Assembly (NCBI RefSeq): GCF_964340395.1
Contig: NC_135562.1
Coordinates: 11,839,543-11,903,542, forward strand
Reading direction: 5' to 3'
Origin: Glandiceps talaboti
Taxonomy: Eukaryota > Hemichordata > Enteropneusta > Spengelidae
Length of the DNA: 64,000 nt
The notes beneath the pieces are model-generated. The model saw only the letters and a list, made by a program, of their open reading frames with translations, had not been told where the DNA came from and made no database searches. A program made the position numbers and the translations under genes. Of this stretch, positions 50,663-62,700 are shown in pieces (position 1 is the stretch's first letter; each line of letters starts with the position of its first letter).

Positions 50663-52396
50663 TGGCTGTAGTTATCTATGTGAAGCTACTTTTTCACCCA
50701 GAGCCATATCAACCATCCTGTGATACTATTCCTAGGATATTGGCATACCTTGACAAAACTATCATATAAACACTGATGAAGATACATTTAGAAGCTGGAT
50801 TTTATGATCTGCTAACCTGTATATGTTTCTCAGGAAAGAACCTTATTGTTAGAATGTTTTTTCCGTGTACTAATTTTGACAAGACGCCTTGATTCCAGCT
50901 CATTACCAATGTAGAACAACACATTTATTTTCATATTCATGAAGTAAAATGGGCACGGGTAGATGCTGTTACTCTGCAGCTATTGGGAAGTTACGGATGG
51001 AATTTTGACAATCAAAAATGAGTATATGTATGGGATAATTAAGGAAGAAAATATTGAATATATTATTGCAAATGAAAGATGAATAACAAGGGTCTTGTTA
51101 TATTCAGTTCAGGTGTATACACAGAATACATGTACAAGACTGAAGCCTATCAGAAGAGATGCAGAAACTGTTAATAGACCATATATGATTGTGAAAGTGT
51201 ATGTGATAGTGGTGAGGTAGATAATGATGATATTTGTATGAGATGGTGAGGAACTGAATGAGTACAATATGAGTGTAGATCATATGTATATTAGTGATTG
51301 GAATCCTGATGAAGGAAGGAATAGAGTTGCTTAGAAAATAAAAATGTCCTAAAATAAGTATATATTTACTAAAGCATGTTTTTCAAAAACATTGCATTAT
51401 GGAGCAATATTCAAAGAAAAGAGATGTGTACATGACCATAATAAGTTCTAAATGTATGAGATGAGATTTAATACAGTTGTTTATATTTTTAAAATGTGTA
51501 TTTTGTATATTATATCGACAAAGAATTCTAAGATACAGCATCCTATTCCCCAGTACAAAGTATAAACATGCACACAAATAATTTTGTGCATATATACATC
51601 ACCACAATTTTCCCTAACATAGTAATTCTTCTCAAATGTGTCCATTGAAGTGCAATATTGAATAAATCAAGTAGTATGTCCTGTTTCAATTAGTATTGTC
51701 CATAAAACTCGTGGTTTGAAAAGAGAAGATTGAGCAACAATAAATAAATGGTAATAAACGTTGCCCACGATGATGTAAAGAGAAAAAGAAAGTGAATATC
51801 TCACAAGCAACGACTCTTGAAGAAACGTAAGAAACACTTAAAGGTCATCGTTGGGGGCGCTTTCTGGTCAAATATCGCGCTTTTAGGGTGAATATTTAGC
51901 AGAATTTACGTAGCACCAAATGCTATCGATTAACACTTTCGTCCTAAACAGTGACATTACTAAACAAGTACACAGTTTGAAAGAGGGCCTCTGCGATATG
52001 AAGTCAACATGAAATTTGTTTTTGGACGCGAAAGTTTAACAATGACAATATCATGTTGAATACGTAATGAGTTAACACTGTCGACAACTGTGGTACTTTG
52101 ACATCGGATTCTCATTTTCACTCGGTATGTGAAATCATATATATATTAATACATGTATAAGTTCACAATTTATCGACTCATACCCTTTATTCATGTGAAA
52201 AGTAATACATTTTGATTATTTTATGAGAAATTCCATAATACGGGGGTCACACGCAAATTTAAATTTTAATGCGTGTAGACCCCCCCCCCCCCCGCGAAGT
52301 TTAAAGGGTTCCTATAGTGTTCTCCGCGACTTGCGTTCCGACCGCTTATGACAAAATGTACTTCTCATTACATGAGTACCTTCTTGAATATCAAGA

Positions 52397-52690
52397 TCAC
52401 AAACATTCCATGCCACATTTCCAGCACTTGAGCAGTTGACAACAAATATTACGTAAGCCTTTAATGACCTTCGCTGACTGAAGCCTAGTTTGTGACGTAT
52501 CGTGCTCGTATTTCCTTATGCCGTCCAAAACCAAAGATCCACCACCTGTCACTGTATTTTCAGTCTCTGAACAGTAATTACAACCTAAGTGGCCACCACC
52601 GTGATAAATGATGTCCCATAATCCATTTTGCCTGAATTTTTCACGAATCTGATGACTATGACAGAACGTGTTATGAGCTAGACAATGCAT
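52397..52690 (-). CDS. Hypothetical 97-residue Cys/His-containing ORF
   Basis: ATG at 52690, stop at 52397. Contains HNTFCHSHQIREKF, YHGGGHLGCNYC and a C-terminal CCQLLKCWKCGMEC. I do not recognise a family. A second, broken copy lies at about 53880-54060 within a tandem duplication. It could be an exon fragment or a chance ORF. Confidence 0.3.
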   Translation of the reverse strand: MHCLAHNTFCHSHQIREKFRQNGLWDIIYHGGGHLGCNYCSETENTVTGGGSLVLDGIRKYEHDTSQTRLQSAKVIKGLRNICCQLLKCWKCGMECL

Positions 52691-55280
52691 CCTTCTCTTT
52701 CTTTCTTCACTGCCATTATATTAAAACTGGTGTATTTTACAGTAACGTGAAGTAGCGTTTAGGTCTATTTATTTATTCGATCCTTTAAAGTACAGTTCGT
52801 CAATGAGAAATAAGGGTAACAGATGCAGCTCACTTTTAGCCCTTAACTAATAAGTGAAGGGTATTAATATACATTTGGCGGAATTGATATACTTTTGGCG
52901 GAAACCGTCAAAACAACGGTGCCTTTGTCTGTTTCTAGTTGCAGTCTGTTGAAATGATTTATTTCATAATAGACAGAATATAACAAGACATTGTGGTCTT
53001 GCTATCTTAAGTGTAGAATATGCTGGTAGTTATTGGTTTCTGCTCTTTGTATCAAACAGAGACGGTGATGCGTAACCTGAAACGGTTGTAACATTCTTTA
53101 CAGAAAGACAGACTTGTTTAATTAGGCCAAATAAAAAATAGTGTGTTTCCGCTAACCCAACTGACCCTACCTTAAGCCGCCGACCCTATACGATTTTACA
53201 TGCAAAAGGTAAATTATGACAATTCATACTTCCCTTTAGGTTTTCATGCCAAAGTATTTTGGTTACTTTGTAGACAATCACTTTCCAAAAAGAAACGTTG
53301 TCATTTCAGCCTATAACAGCGTAGTCTGCACAGTGCGTTTGTCTCACATAACCGTCTTCATTTACAACTCATCGACAGTTACGGCGACCAACGAATATCT
53401 TGTCTTTGAGTCGAAGTAATTAATAAACAGAAAATATAAAATGAAATAAAACCAGACCTAGCTATCGTATGTTCTGAAGTCAGGTTATCAAAATCAAACA
53501 TTTTGTTTCTTTTTGCCTTATAATACTATATACTTTGCTGAGCAAATATTGACGAATGCCGAGTTTCTGTACACAATACTAATATAATGATGTACATAAA
53601 TGACTCAAAAATTGATTTATTTATAGCGAAACATCTGTTACCTTGTTCCTTTCTTTGCCAGAGTCTTGCACAGCGGTTCTAAGGCGATATTGTCTCAAGG
53701 CTATAGGGTGATTTTAAATCCATTTAATGTGATAGTTTGCACGTAAATTGATGAGATATTGCATTTGATAAGATTCAAGGCTCTTAATTATAACGTTATA
53801 TTTAGCACTTGCATTAACTTCATTTAATGTGCAATAATTCATGTAATTTCGGAATATTAAATTCTGTCTTTATCTTGTCCAAAAACCTCTGATCCACCGC
53901 CTGTCACCATATTTCCAATCTCCAAACCGCCATTACCACCCAGGTGGACACCAATGTTATACAGGTCTCATAATCCATTTTCAGGTGACCAGAAAATGAT
54001 TCATGAGGTTTTTTTTCACGAATCTGACGACAACACATGTTATGAGCTAGATAATGCCCCCTTCTCTTTCAAGGATTTATAGAAAGAGTACTCACTCAAC
54101 GAATGTTGTCTTTACTTCAGAGGTATCGAATATTGATTTCTTAAATGTTGCCATGGAGATAACCTTAATATGATTTTTCTTAACACAACTGCCAGTATAT
54201 CAAAACCTGTGTATTTTATAGTAACGTGAAGTAGTGTTATGGTCTATTTATTTATTACCTCCATTAAAAGTAACGATCCCCAGTGAGAAATAAGGGTAAC
54301 AGATGCAGCTCACTTTTAGCCCTTAACTAATAAGAGAAAGGTAATAATATACATTTGGCGGAAACCGTCAAAACAACGAAGCCTGTGTGTCTGTTTCTAG
54401 TTGCAGTCTGTTGAAATGATTTATTAGACAAAATATAACAAGAAACTGTGAGCTTGCTATCTTAAGTGTAGAATATGCAAGTTGCTATTGGTTTCTGCAT
54501 GTTGTATCAAACAGAGACGGTGATGCGTAACCTGAAACGGTTGTACCATTCTTTTCAGAACGACAAACTTGTTGAATGTTTAATTAGGCCAAATACAAAA
54601 TAATGTGTTTCCGCTAACCCGACCTACCCTACTTATATATTTTTTTTACAAGCAAAAGGTAAATTGTGACAATTCGTACTTCTATTTCCCTTTATGTGTT
54701 CATGCCAAAGTATTTTTTTAAATAACATTTCAAAAGAAACGATATCATTTCAGCCTGTAACAGCATAGTCTGTACACTGTGTTTGTCTACATTGTAAATC
54801 ACATATAATTGTCTTCATTTACCATTTTTACAACTCATCAATTGTTACGGCGACCAACGAATATCCTGTCTTTTGGTTGTACATGTAGTAATTAATAAAC
54901 AGAAAATGTAAACTGAAATAAAACTAGGCCTAACTATACTATTTTCAGAAGTCACGTTATCGAAAACGAACATTTTGTTTATTTTTGCCTCATAACGCTA
55001 TATACCTCGCTAAGCAAATATTGCCGAATGCTGGGAAAACTACCACCTGTCACGTTATTATTTTTTTAGAGAGTTTCTTTCTTTGCCAAAGAATTGCATT
55101 GCGGTTCTAAGGCGATTGTGTCTTCCGACTAGAGGGTGATTTTAAAACAATTTAATATAATAGTTTGCACGTAAATTGATGAGATATTGCATTTGATAAG
55201 ATTCAAGGCTCTTAATTATAACATTATATTTAGCACATACTTTAACTTCATGTAACGTGCAATAATTCAGGTAATTTCGG
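52430..55280. repeat. Diverged tandem duplication, unit about 1.4 kb
   Basis: 52430-53820 matches 53870-55280 with indels: agatgcagctcactttta near 52822 and 54301, ttgcagtctgttgaaatgat near 52940 and 54405, aagattcaaggctcttaat near 53769 and 55198. The first copy has the 97-codon ORF intact, the second does not. Confidence 0.8.
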
Positions 55281-55576
55281 AATAATGCATACACCAAATG
55301 TGTATTTGTTTTTAACTGTAATGAAGGGATGGGGTGAGGTTGGGATAGTATTTTGCCATATTAAACAAAACAATTACTCAGAAGTTGATTATTTGACCAA
55401 TAAGAGAACACCACATCTACTATATTTATGAATAGTTTAAATACGGTTATTTGAGCTAGCCTACATATTTACATTGATACTATGATATTTTATTACATTT
55501 CACCTGTAGGTTCCAGGTAGTCTCTCACATGTCTGCTATTGTTGGTTCTACCAGCCACACCTGAATGCATAGAGGA

Positions 55577-55685
55577 ATGGCTACTGCTAGTTGTCAAAAT
55601 GTGATACTAGGACTATTACTGTATTGGTTGGCGATGAGTGCTCTGGTTATTTCATTTGTTCTCCAATTTGACAATCTTCAAGAAG
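55577..55685 (+). CDS. Gene D exon 1: signal peptide or signal anchor
   Basis: ATG at 55577, 36 codons with the hydrophobic run VILGLLLYWLAMSALVISFV, donor GAAG|gtaatt in phase 1. The core is long, so a type II anchor is possible. Confidence 0.72.
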
Positions 55686-57335
55686 GTAATTAATTAATCT
55701 ATTGAAGTAAATATAACTATAATTTGCAGGTATTTACGCACGCACGCCCCCATGCAAGCTAGTACGCATACATACATACATACATACATACATACATACA
55801 TACATACATACATACATACATACATACATAAGTATGTATGTATGTACGTACGTACGTACGTACGTAGGTGTGTGTGTGTGTGTGTGTTTTATTTAGTGTT
55901 ACTTTCTTTCTCTTAAAGGTCAATGTAAATGTAATGGCAATGGACGAATTGCGCAAAAATTTATGGCACAAAGTCCTTCTAGTGATGATGATTATAAACC
56001 ATCATCTGTAGGAGTTAAAACCATGGTTGACGTAACCAGCAAGTATGACTTATCTGCTAGTACTCCTGTGAGAGTTTTTACCACGGATGACCTAAGAGTT
56101 GCTACCATGAACGACGTAAGCGGAGAATTGGATTCATCTCCCAGTACTCTATTGCCAGAGACAGATACTACAGATCGTTCAACCACAGTGGCTACGACAG
56201 TAGACCTAAGAGTTGCTACCATGGACGACGTTAGCGGAGAATTGGATTCATCACCCAGTACTCTATTGCCAGAGACAGATACTACAGATGGTTCAACCAC
56301 ATTGGATTCGGCAATACACACAACTATCGACCTACTTCACAACCATGTTGTGTTGGCAACACGTTTGAGTGAGACTACCACAAATATAGGTAAGGCATAC
56401 CCCATCCCACCCAACCACTACCCCACCTTTTACACACATTTTCCTTCTTTTTGGCAATTTATTGAGTTAACTTGATGTATTTTATTTCACATTGTGAAAG
56501 TAGAAAAACAAAGTGGTAAATTCAAAGTAAATGTCTTTTTCTCATCCATATGGCCACTTTGATTTAGTGGTTAGTATACAATATGAGAAGGCGAAATGTA
56601 AAGCAAGTCAGATACTTGTCAAAGTTATTTTATAGTTATTCCAAAGTCATTTTATAGTTATTCTAAGTCATTGGTCACTTTAAAGTCATTTTATACTTAT
56701 TCTAAAGTCACTTCATCCTTATTCTAAATCACTGTTCATTTTAAAGTCATTTGATAGTTATTCTTAAGTTTATAGTTATTCTTAAGTTTATAGTTATTCT
56801 AAGTCATTTTATAGCTATTCTAAAGTTATTTTATAGTAGGTATTCTGAGACATTTTAAAGATTTGTTATTAGTTTCAATTGACGACAGAGAGCGGAGGAA
56901 AATAATAGATGTTACTATAAGTTACGAGAAGGAGAATAATGCTACGATAGAGCAAGAGAGGCAGTTCAGCAATTCATCAATTCAGCAATTCATCAGTTCA
57001 GCAATTCATAAAGAAAAATGTTAGTGATGTCAATAATTTTGACACTTCTGTGTTTCCAATTACCTTACTCGACCATTCATAGGACCTGGATTACAGTGGC
57101 AGAGTTTCAGTGGACATTTCTATTACATCAACCAAGATAGCGGATATACGTATTCGGATGCAAAACTATTCTGTGAAGATGCACTGAGTCACCTCGTTAT
57201 TATCAACGATGAGATAGAAAATGAATTCTTGAAAGGTAAGAGTCACAGAAAGAGGCAGACAAATGATACAGGAAGAAAGACGGGAAGAAGGACAGACAGG
57301 CAGACATATATAGGCAGTCAGGCACGCAGGTATGA

Positions 57336-57366
<31 letters not shown>

Positions 57367-58976
57367 CTGGCTGGCTGGCTGGCTGGCACTATGAGTCGCT
57401 AGACTAGTAGTGACAAAACCTGAATAATACAATTACACCTCCTCAACCATAATACATGATATATTGTGAACAATAATCATGGCAATTTGGAACGTTTTGA
57501 GTCATGTTTTAGCACCCCAGAATGAGTGACATAGACACAGGTTGATGACGTAGAACAACCATAGTTATAATTTATACATCTGTTCAAAGACAACATCTTG
57601 GCTTGTGTATGGAATAAATACTGTTATTCTTTCTTATCAATGAAAGGTTTCGCTGTGAATTCTGGGATACACCTGTGGATTGGACTGGACGACAGAGACT
57701 CGGAAGGAGATATGAAATGGGTAGATGGTTCACAGGTAATACAAATACATCTGTTTAGCAATGACTCGCACCGATCAACAACCGCGTCCACGTTTGTTTC
57801 TATCAAGGTAGCTAGTTATGAATTGTAGCGCTTTTCATGAACTAGACATACTTGAACACAGATTTATAAATTGTCAAAGAGGTAATTAAAGCTGTACCAC
57901 GGCACATTGATGCTTGTATGATCAATACATCCATGAACAACCAGTCAATGTATTTGATTTCAATGCCAGTGATCAAATGAAGGTACCGAAAAGTTTACTT
58001 ATTTTCTGATTGTGATTGGTAAATGGACAATATAAAAGTATTGACAGATAAAGAAAAAAGAATTTTAATTAGTGGTATACACACATATCCTATAAAGTCA
58101 TAGCTTTTAGTTTTAATGATTAATTTGCATAGTTAATTATTTCGGTAACTAGGCTATATCTTATGAATGCATACTTCAAATTCAGTTTAATTGTATATAC
58201 AATAAACATAACAAAACGCATATGTGTTATAAAGCTTGTTGATGTACCTTTAATGAGTAATTTTCATAATTAATTATCTTTAGTAATTAACTAATATCTA
58301 AAGAATGCACACTACAAATTCAGCAAACTTTGGTACATGCATCAACCATAGAAAGCACACATGTTCTATATATATGTTCAAAGTGTGTTGGCAAAGTATT
58401 TAGTTTTAATGAGTAATTTGCATAATTAATGGTTTTGGTAATTAAGCTATATCTTAATAAGAATGAATTCTAACAATGTGTGTATGAGCAAAAACATATG
58501 GTTTCCCTTACGGGTAGAGGGCATGCAGTTTAAATCTGGTATCGATTTGGTTTCAGTTGACGTATGAAAATTGGAGTGATGGGGAACCAAACAATTTTTC
58601 AGGTATTGAAGATTGTTGCCATTTGAGATATGAAGAAGGCAAATGGAATGATATACGGTGTTTAAAGACGTTTGGTTTTATCTGCGAAAAAGGTATGTTT
58701 CTACCAAACCATAAAGACTATAGAGTTTCAATTAGGTGGCATGATAATTTTACATCTCGTTCAATGATTTTGTTTTCATTTTTTTTACGAAATACACATC
58801 AAAATACAGGTACTGGTAACGCGCCCACGTGAAATGTTACATTTGTATGTCACTGTAAACACACATTGACAGTGTTGTTTTAGAATCTTCCTTGTTTCAT
58901 CCCGACAGTGGTGTTAATTTGTGTTCAAGCTGAGATAAAATGTATCATTCTTTATGCTTGGACGCTTATAGTGTGT

Positions 58977-59039
<63 letters not shown>

Positions 59040-59522
59040 GTTGGTATGAAACCTTCTTTAAGATGTAACAAACATTGTGCGGCCTATGCAAATCTATAGT
59101 CTGGTTTCGTAGTACCATTGATCAGAAAATAGTAGCAAAAGGGTTTTTATACCTGTTGATTTTATTATTGGATGAAGATAACAGCACAGAATCTGTCGAA
59201 TTATCGAATCAGACATCCACGAGGTATGACAAGTCGGTACGACAAGTTTTTTGTCTCATTTATTTCAGTTGTCAGTTGCACCATTATGGAAGGAATGTCT
59301 TATACAGGAAGTGACATCAGTGCTCCTGATGGAAATGATTATTTTACAGCAAAGTCACAGTATTTGTGTTGTGCTTTATGTTCCGAAGAACCTCTCTGTG
59401 TAGCTTGGACATTTCATCTTTCTGACAACTATTACCAACGTTGCTACTTGAAGAGTATGATTGAGGAAGAGCAAACACGGCCAATCGGTTCTCAAGTTTG
59501 GTCAGGGCTTAAGGCTTCATAA
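55577..59522 (+). CDS. Gene D: Thr/Ser-rich stalk, C-type lectin and PAN domain protein
   Basis: Six exons on the plus strand join to 403 residues. Residues 9-31 are hydrophobic (signal peptide or type II anchor). Residues 37-193 are a Ser/Thr/Asp-rich segment with two copies of a repeat of about 38 residues. Residues 194-319 form a C-type lectin domain with EPN and WND motifs, expected for calcium-dependent mannose-type binding. Residues 320-403 form a PAN/apple-like cysteine-rich domain, and the protein ends there without a cytoplasmic tail. It could be a secreted or type II membrane lectin accompanying the receptors. A strong acceptor (acctgtag at about 55510) upstream of the ATG suggests an untranslated first exon further upstream. 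Confidence 0.8.
55768..55885. repeat. (CATA)n/(CGTA)n/(GT)n microsatellite
   Basis: In intron 1 of gene D, ending about 30 nt before the exon 2 acceptor. Confidence 0.88.
55919..56389 (+). CDS. Gene D exon 2: Thr/Ser-rich stalk with tandem repeat
   Basis: 471 nt, acceptor tcttaaag|GT, donor ATAG|gtaagg. Begins with a CKC pair, then repeats a block starting DLRVATM and containing VSGELDSSPSTLLPETDTTD twice. Probable O-glycosylated spacer. Confidence 0.78.
57083..57235 (+). CDS. Gene D exon 3: C-type lectin domain, part 1
   Basis: 153 nt, acceptor ttcatag|GA, donor AAAG|gtaaga. Encodes FYYINQDSGYTYSDAKLFC, then HLVIINDEIENEFL, the first third of a short-form CTLD. Confidence 0.85.
57647..57735 (+). 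CDS. Gene D exon 4: C-type lectin domain, part 2
   Basis: 89 nt, acceptor atgaaag|GT, donor CACAG|gtaata (phase 0). Encodes HLWIGLDDRDSEGDMKWVDG, the WIGL core. Confidence 0.87.
58070..58540 (+). mobile_element. Minisatellite-bearing interspersed element, copy 6 (5'-truncated)
   Basis: About three 147-bp-type units with gcataattaat blocks, right end cccttacgggtagagggcat then gcagtttaaatctggt. No left end or (TGTC)n tract. It ends 16 nt before gene D exon 5. Confidence 0.65.
58557..58692 (+). CDS. Gene D exon 5: C-type lectin domain, part 3 (EPN/WND)
   Basis: 136 nt, acceptor tttggtttcag|TTG, donor AAAG|gtatgt. Encodes YENWSDGEPNNF, CCHLRY, KWNDIRC and FGFICEK. EPN and WND are the calcium/mannose-type ligands. 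The right end of an interspersed element lies 16 nt before this exon. Confidence 0.87.
58978..59036. repeat. (GT)n microsatellite
   Basis: Dinucleotide tract in the last intron of gene D. Confidence 0.9.
59269..59522 (+). CDS. Gene D exon 6: PAN/apple-like domain and stop
   Basis: Acceptor ttatttcag|TT, phase 1, stop TAA at 59520-59522. Encodes VSCTIMEGMSYTGSDI, then LCCALCSEEPLCVAWTF, RCYLK and SQVWSGLK, the spacing of a PAN_4/apple domain. A short alternative last exon is possible at 58811 (acag|GT... to TGA) but is less convincing. Confidence 0.78.
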
Positions 59523-59749
59523 ACAGGTAGGAAAAACAGCAAAATAGATATGTAGTTTGAATTAAATAGAAATATATATATTTACAGAAAAAATATGATA
59601 ATGGATACCAATTATTATATCATTATATTATCAAAATAATATTAATCTATAGCTAGTACCCATTAAGTATGAATATGTATGTACATTAATGTGTATTCCC
59701 AATGCAAACGTTTCAACTCATACTACCTGTTATTGGGCAAGCTATAGAA

Positions 59750-59755
59750 AATAAA
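59750..59755 (+). terminator. Candidate poly(A) signal of gene D
   Basis: AATAAA 228 nt after the stop codon, followed within 30 nt by a T-rich run. Confidence 0.5.
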
Positions 59756-62700
59756 ATACCTTTCTTTATTCAAAATGTTTTTTTTATTGCTCTCACAGCT
59801 GTCGCTATCACTTGTACTGTATCACCTATGGAAAGCTTGAATTGCACATATGTACACTGGTAATATTATACTGGTTACAATGGATGCAAGCAATGCAACA
59901 GTAAAGCACTGAGTTGAGGTAGAAAGCACGAATTTCACTGAAAGTCAAGGTTCTTATACACTCTCCTAACGAAGTCTTGTGGAAGGCATGCTTCTGGGCC
60001 TTGCTTTCACCTGTATTGATTCCCAATAATGGCCTAGTGCTCATTATTCAGGGATAAGACGTTTGTTAATATAACAAACAAAACAACATATCAAAGCGGC
60101 ACTTTTCGGCAACATCAATCAATATTACCCTAGGGCAGACAAATAAAATAGAACAAAGTTTCTGTTTTATCTGTCATGTATACTATATGATCCCAGATGT
60201 TACTACCGCTTATCTACAATACATATATTTATTAATTAAATGTAGAGTGTTTGCCTAGGTTGTACAGTGCTCATTATTCATTTTATTTTACCATTAAAAG
60301 GTGTGTTTAAGCATGGAATTATCGAGCCTTTAGGCTAAACATCAGGGTCTGGCTCATTAACTATTTATGTGGGAAAATAACTGCTACCCAAACATTATGA
60401 TCGATGAATTATGAAATGTACTCACGAAAACTTCACAAGTTATTTCGATAAATGTAGTGAACAGTGCAGAAGAGAAAAAGACAGTTGAAAATGTATGTGA
60501 ATGGGGAATGAAGGACTTGCTCTAGTTACTCAGTATATTGTCTTAGACTTCAGTTTGCCGAGCCTTTTACTGTTCTACGCTAATATAATGTTGAGTTATT
60601 ATTCACTAAGCTGGTGGAGTTCGGTTTTAGAATGCTAGCAGGACAATTCTACCCACATTTGGTGATTCTACATCTTTCTCTAGACCTTCTGACCGTTTAT
60701 CAAACCAATGTAATGGGGATTTCTTTATCGAGTACGCCCAATGCTTTTCAGGAGACCGTTGACAGATACTCAAGGCTTGTCATCATTACCAGAAGAGACA
60801 TGGAGAATGCTAATAGCAGATTACTACATATGAACCCAGCGATCCTCTGACCCCATCACATAGCAACGGGAGAGGCGCCTAAATCAATCATTAGTTTTAT
60901 AACAATATGTATCAATTGAGAATTTATCTATTCCTAACTTTATATCACATTATTAACTTTGGGCATAAGGTTTATTTAATATTATTTATTTCAATATACC
61001 AATCCATGACTGTTGATTTTTTTTCTATTTGTATATGTTGTCAATTTTCAATATCAAATCATCTGTTTTGAAGATAAGGCGACTTTTCTCAATGTGAACT
61101 CTGCCCTCATGCTAATGAGCTGATTTCAATATCTGAGTTAAAAGTTACACTCTGCTTTAAAACACAGCCTTTGCAGTGAAACATTGTTCACTTTTGGAAA
61201 TAAAGACATTTTCTGCTATTAAATGATTGTCACAGAGTGATTTTATTACTTTATTTCATTTATGTTACACACGATAGTATGAAGTCAAAACGTGTTCAGT
61301 TTTATAGCATAGTTAACTTCTACCAAATACGTAGTTATATTCATAATTAAACACTTGGTAAGGAATGTCTGTATGTCTATGTGTCTGTCTGTATGTATGT
61401 ATGTATGTATGTATGTATGTATGTATGTATGTATGTATGTATATGTGTGTGTATGTATGTATGTATGTATGTATGTATGTATGTATGTAGCCTTGGTAAG
61501 TAGGTATGTGCGTGCGTGGGTGCGCGTGCGTGTGTGTTTTTGTGCATGTCTGTGTCACCTTTTGTAAATAAAAAGCCTCCTTCCCATGAGTAAATAATTT
61601 TCCGCTTCGAGGGAAACTTTGAAAGTACAATCTCGTGGTTATTATGGAGTTATGTTGTCCATTTAATAAAGCCTACTCTGCAAAGCTGAAATATATAATT
61701 TTTGAAATTGTAATAAAATGTTTGAACAAATCACTATATATTTGGAATCTCTTGGTTTTTCATCATTATCAAAATTAGTTGAAAATAAGACATTTTCCAC
61801 TTTTTTCGCGTAGAGCCAACCTTACTCTAGCTACTTCAATGTTTATAACATTTTATAGCTTTTCCGAAGACCCATATCCTTTTAACATGTTTAAGAAGTT
61901 TATCCAATATTTGTGGTGTACATTATAGACTTTACAAGTTCCATATTCACATCAACGGGTTACGTTAATATTATGAAGTAATGAGAAATGAAACTTAAAT
62001 AACTACGCATCGTTGAGGGCGTGTATTCGGGTTATCTCTTTATTTTGTCACGTGGTAGTCATTTGCATGGTTGCCACCATCAACGACCATCTACAGCTGG
62101 GGATTGTTGTTGTTTGGCTGTAGTTGTGGTTGTGGTAGGGGTTCGTACATATATGGTACAAAACAGGCATCCCCCACTACCACATCTTCTTCGTTATCAC
62201 TAGTACTGCATGTATTGTTTTTATTTTCAATTTCGATCTCTGAATATTCGAACATGGTTCCACTGCAATCGCTATCGCTTGTTGCATAATCGGACATATT
62301 TGAAGTTCGTTCCGGTTGTGATGTCATGAAATACATAAACAACTTCGGCAATTTCCGGAATTTTTCCAAAAAATCAATTTGTCGTTATTAATATGGTACT
62401 TTTGTCAAAAATGTCATACAAATCATTAATCACCTATAAAAACTTCGTCATTTGCAGGCAAAAGTTGGAAACTTTGGAAAGCTATTTACATACACTTTAA
62501 CATATATTCTACATCACGGTAGTAGTACTTTTACTTCAACCAGTACTGTACTAATAATCAAGATATAAACATTAGTTTCCGAGTAAAACACTTTAAATCT
62601 TCCGCATTCAGAAGAATATTGTCACCATATACAATTAGTGTACCTTAAATAGAAAGTAGTGTTGATAAAAATCTTAATACCTTGCTATGTGTTATCATCT

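Larger units (their letters stand above)
43560..55576. other. Divergent intergenic region between receptor C and gene D
   Basis: Holds the receptor C promoter, low-complexity and A/T-rich DNA, a diverged ~230-bp tandem repeat around 45820-46190 (gcagccatattt blocks), the 61-bp minisatellite (48579-50662) and a ~1.4-kb tandem duplication (52430-55280). No convincing gene, though a donor-like gtgagtac follows an ATG-containing segment at 46571-46592 and could end an untranslated exon. Confidence 0.5.

Noticed and set aside
58811-58831. Short alternative last exon of gene D (GTGNAPT then stop)
   Set aside because: An acceptor and in-phase stop exist, but the PAN exon at 59269 joins in the same phase and carries a full domain, so it is the preferred end.
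60614-60850. 78-codon plus-strand ORF after gene D
   Set aside because: No recognisable domain, no clear start context, and downstream of the gene D poly(A) signal.
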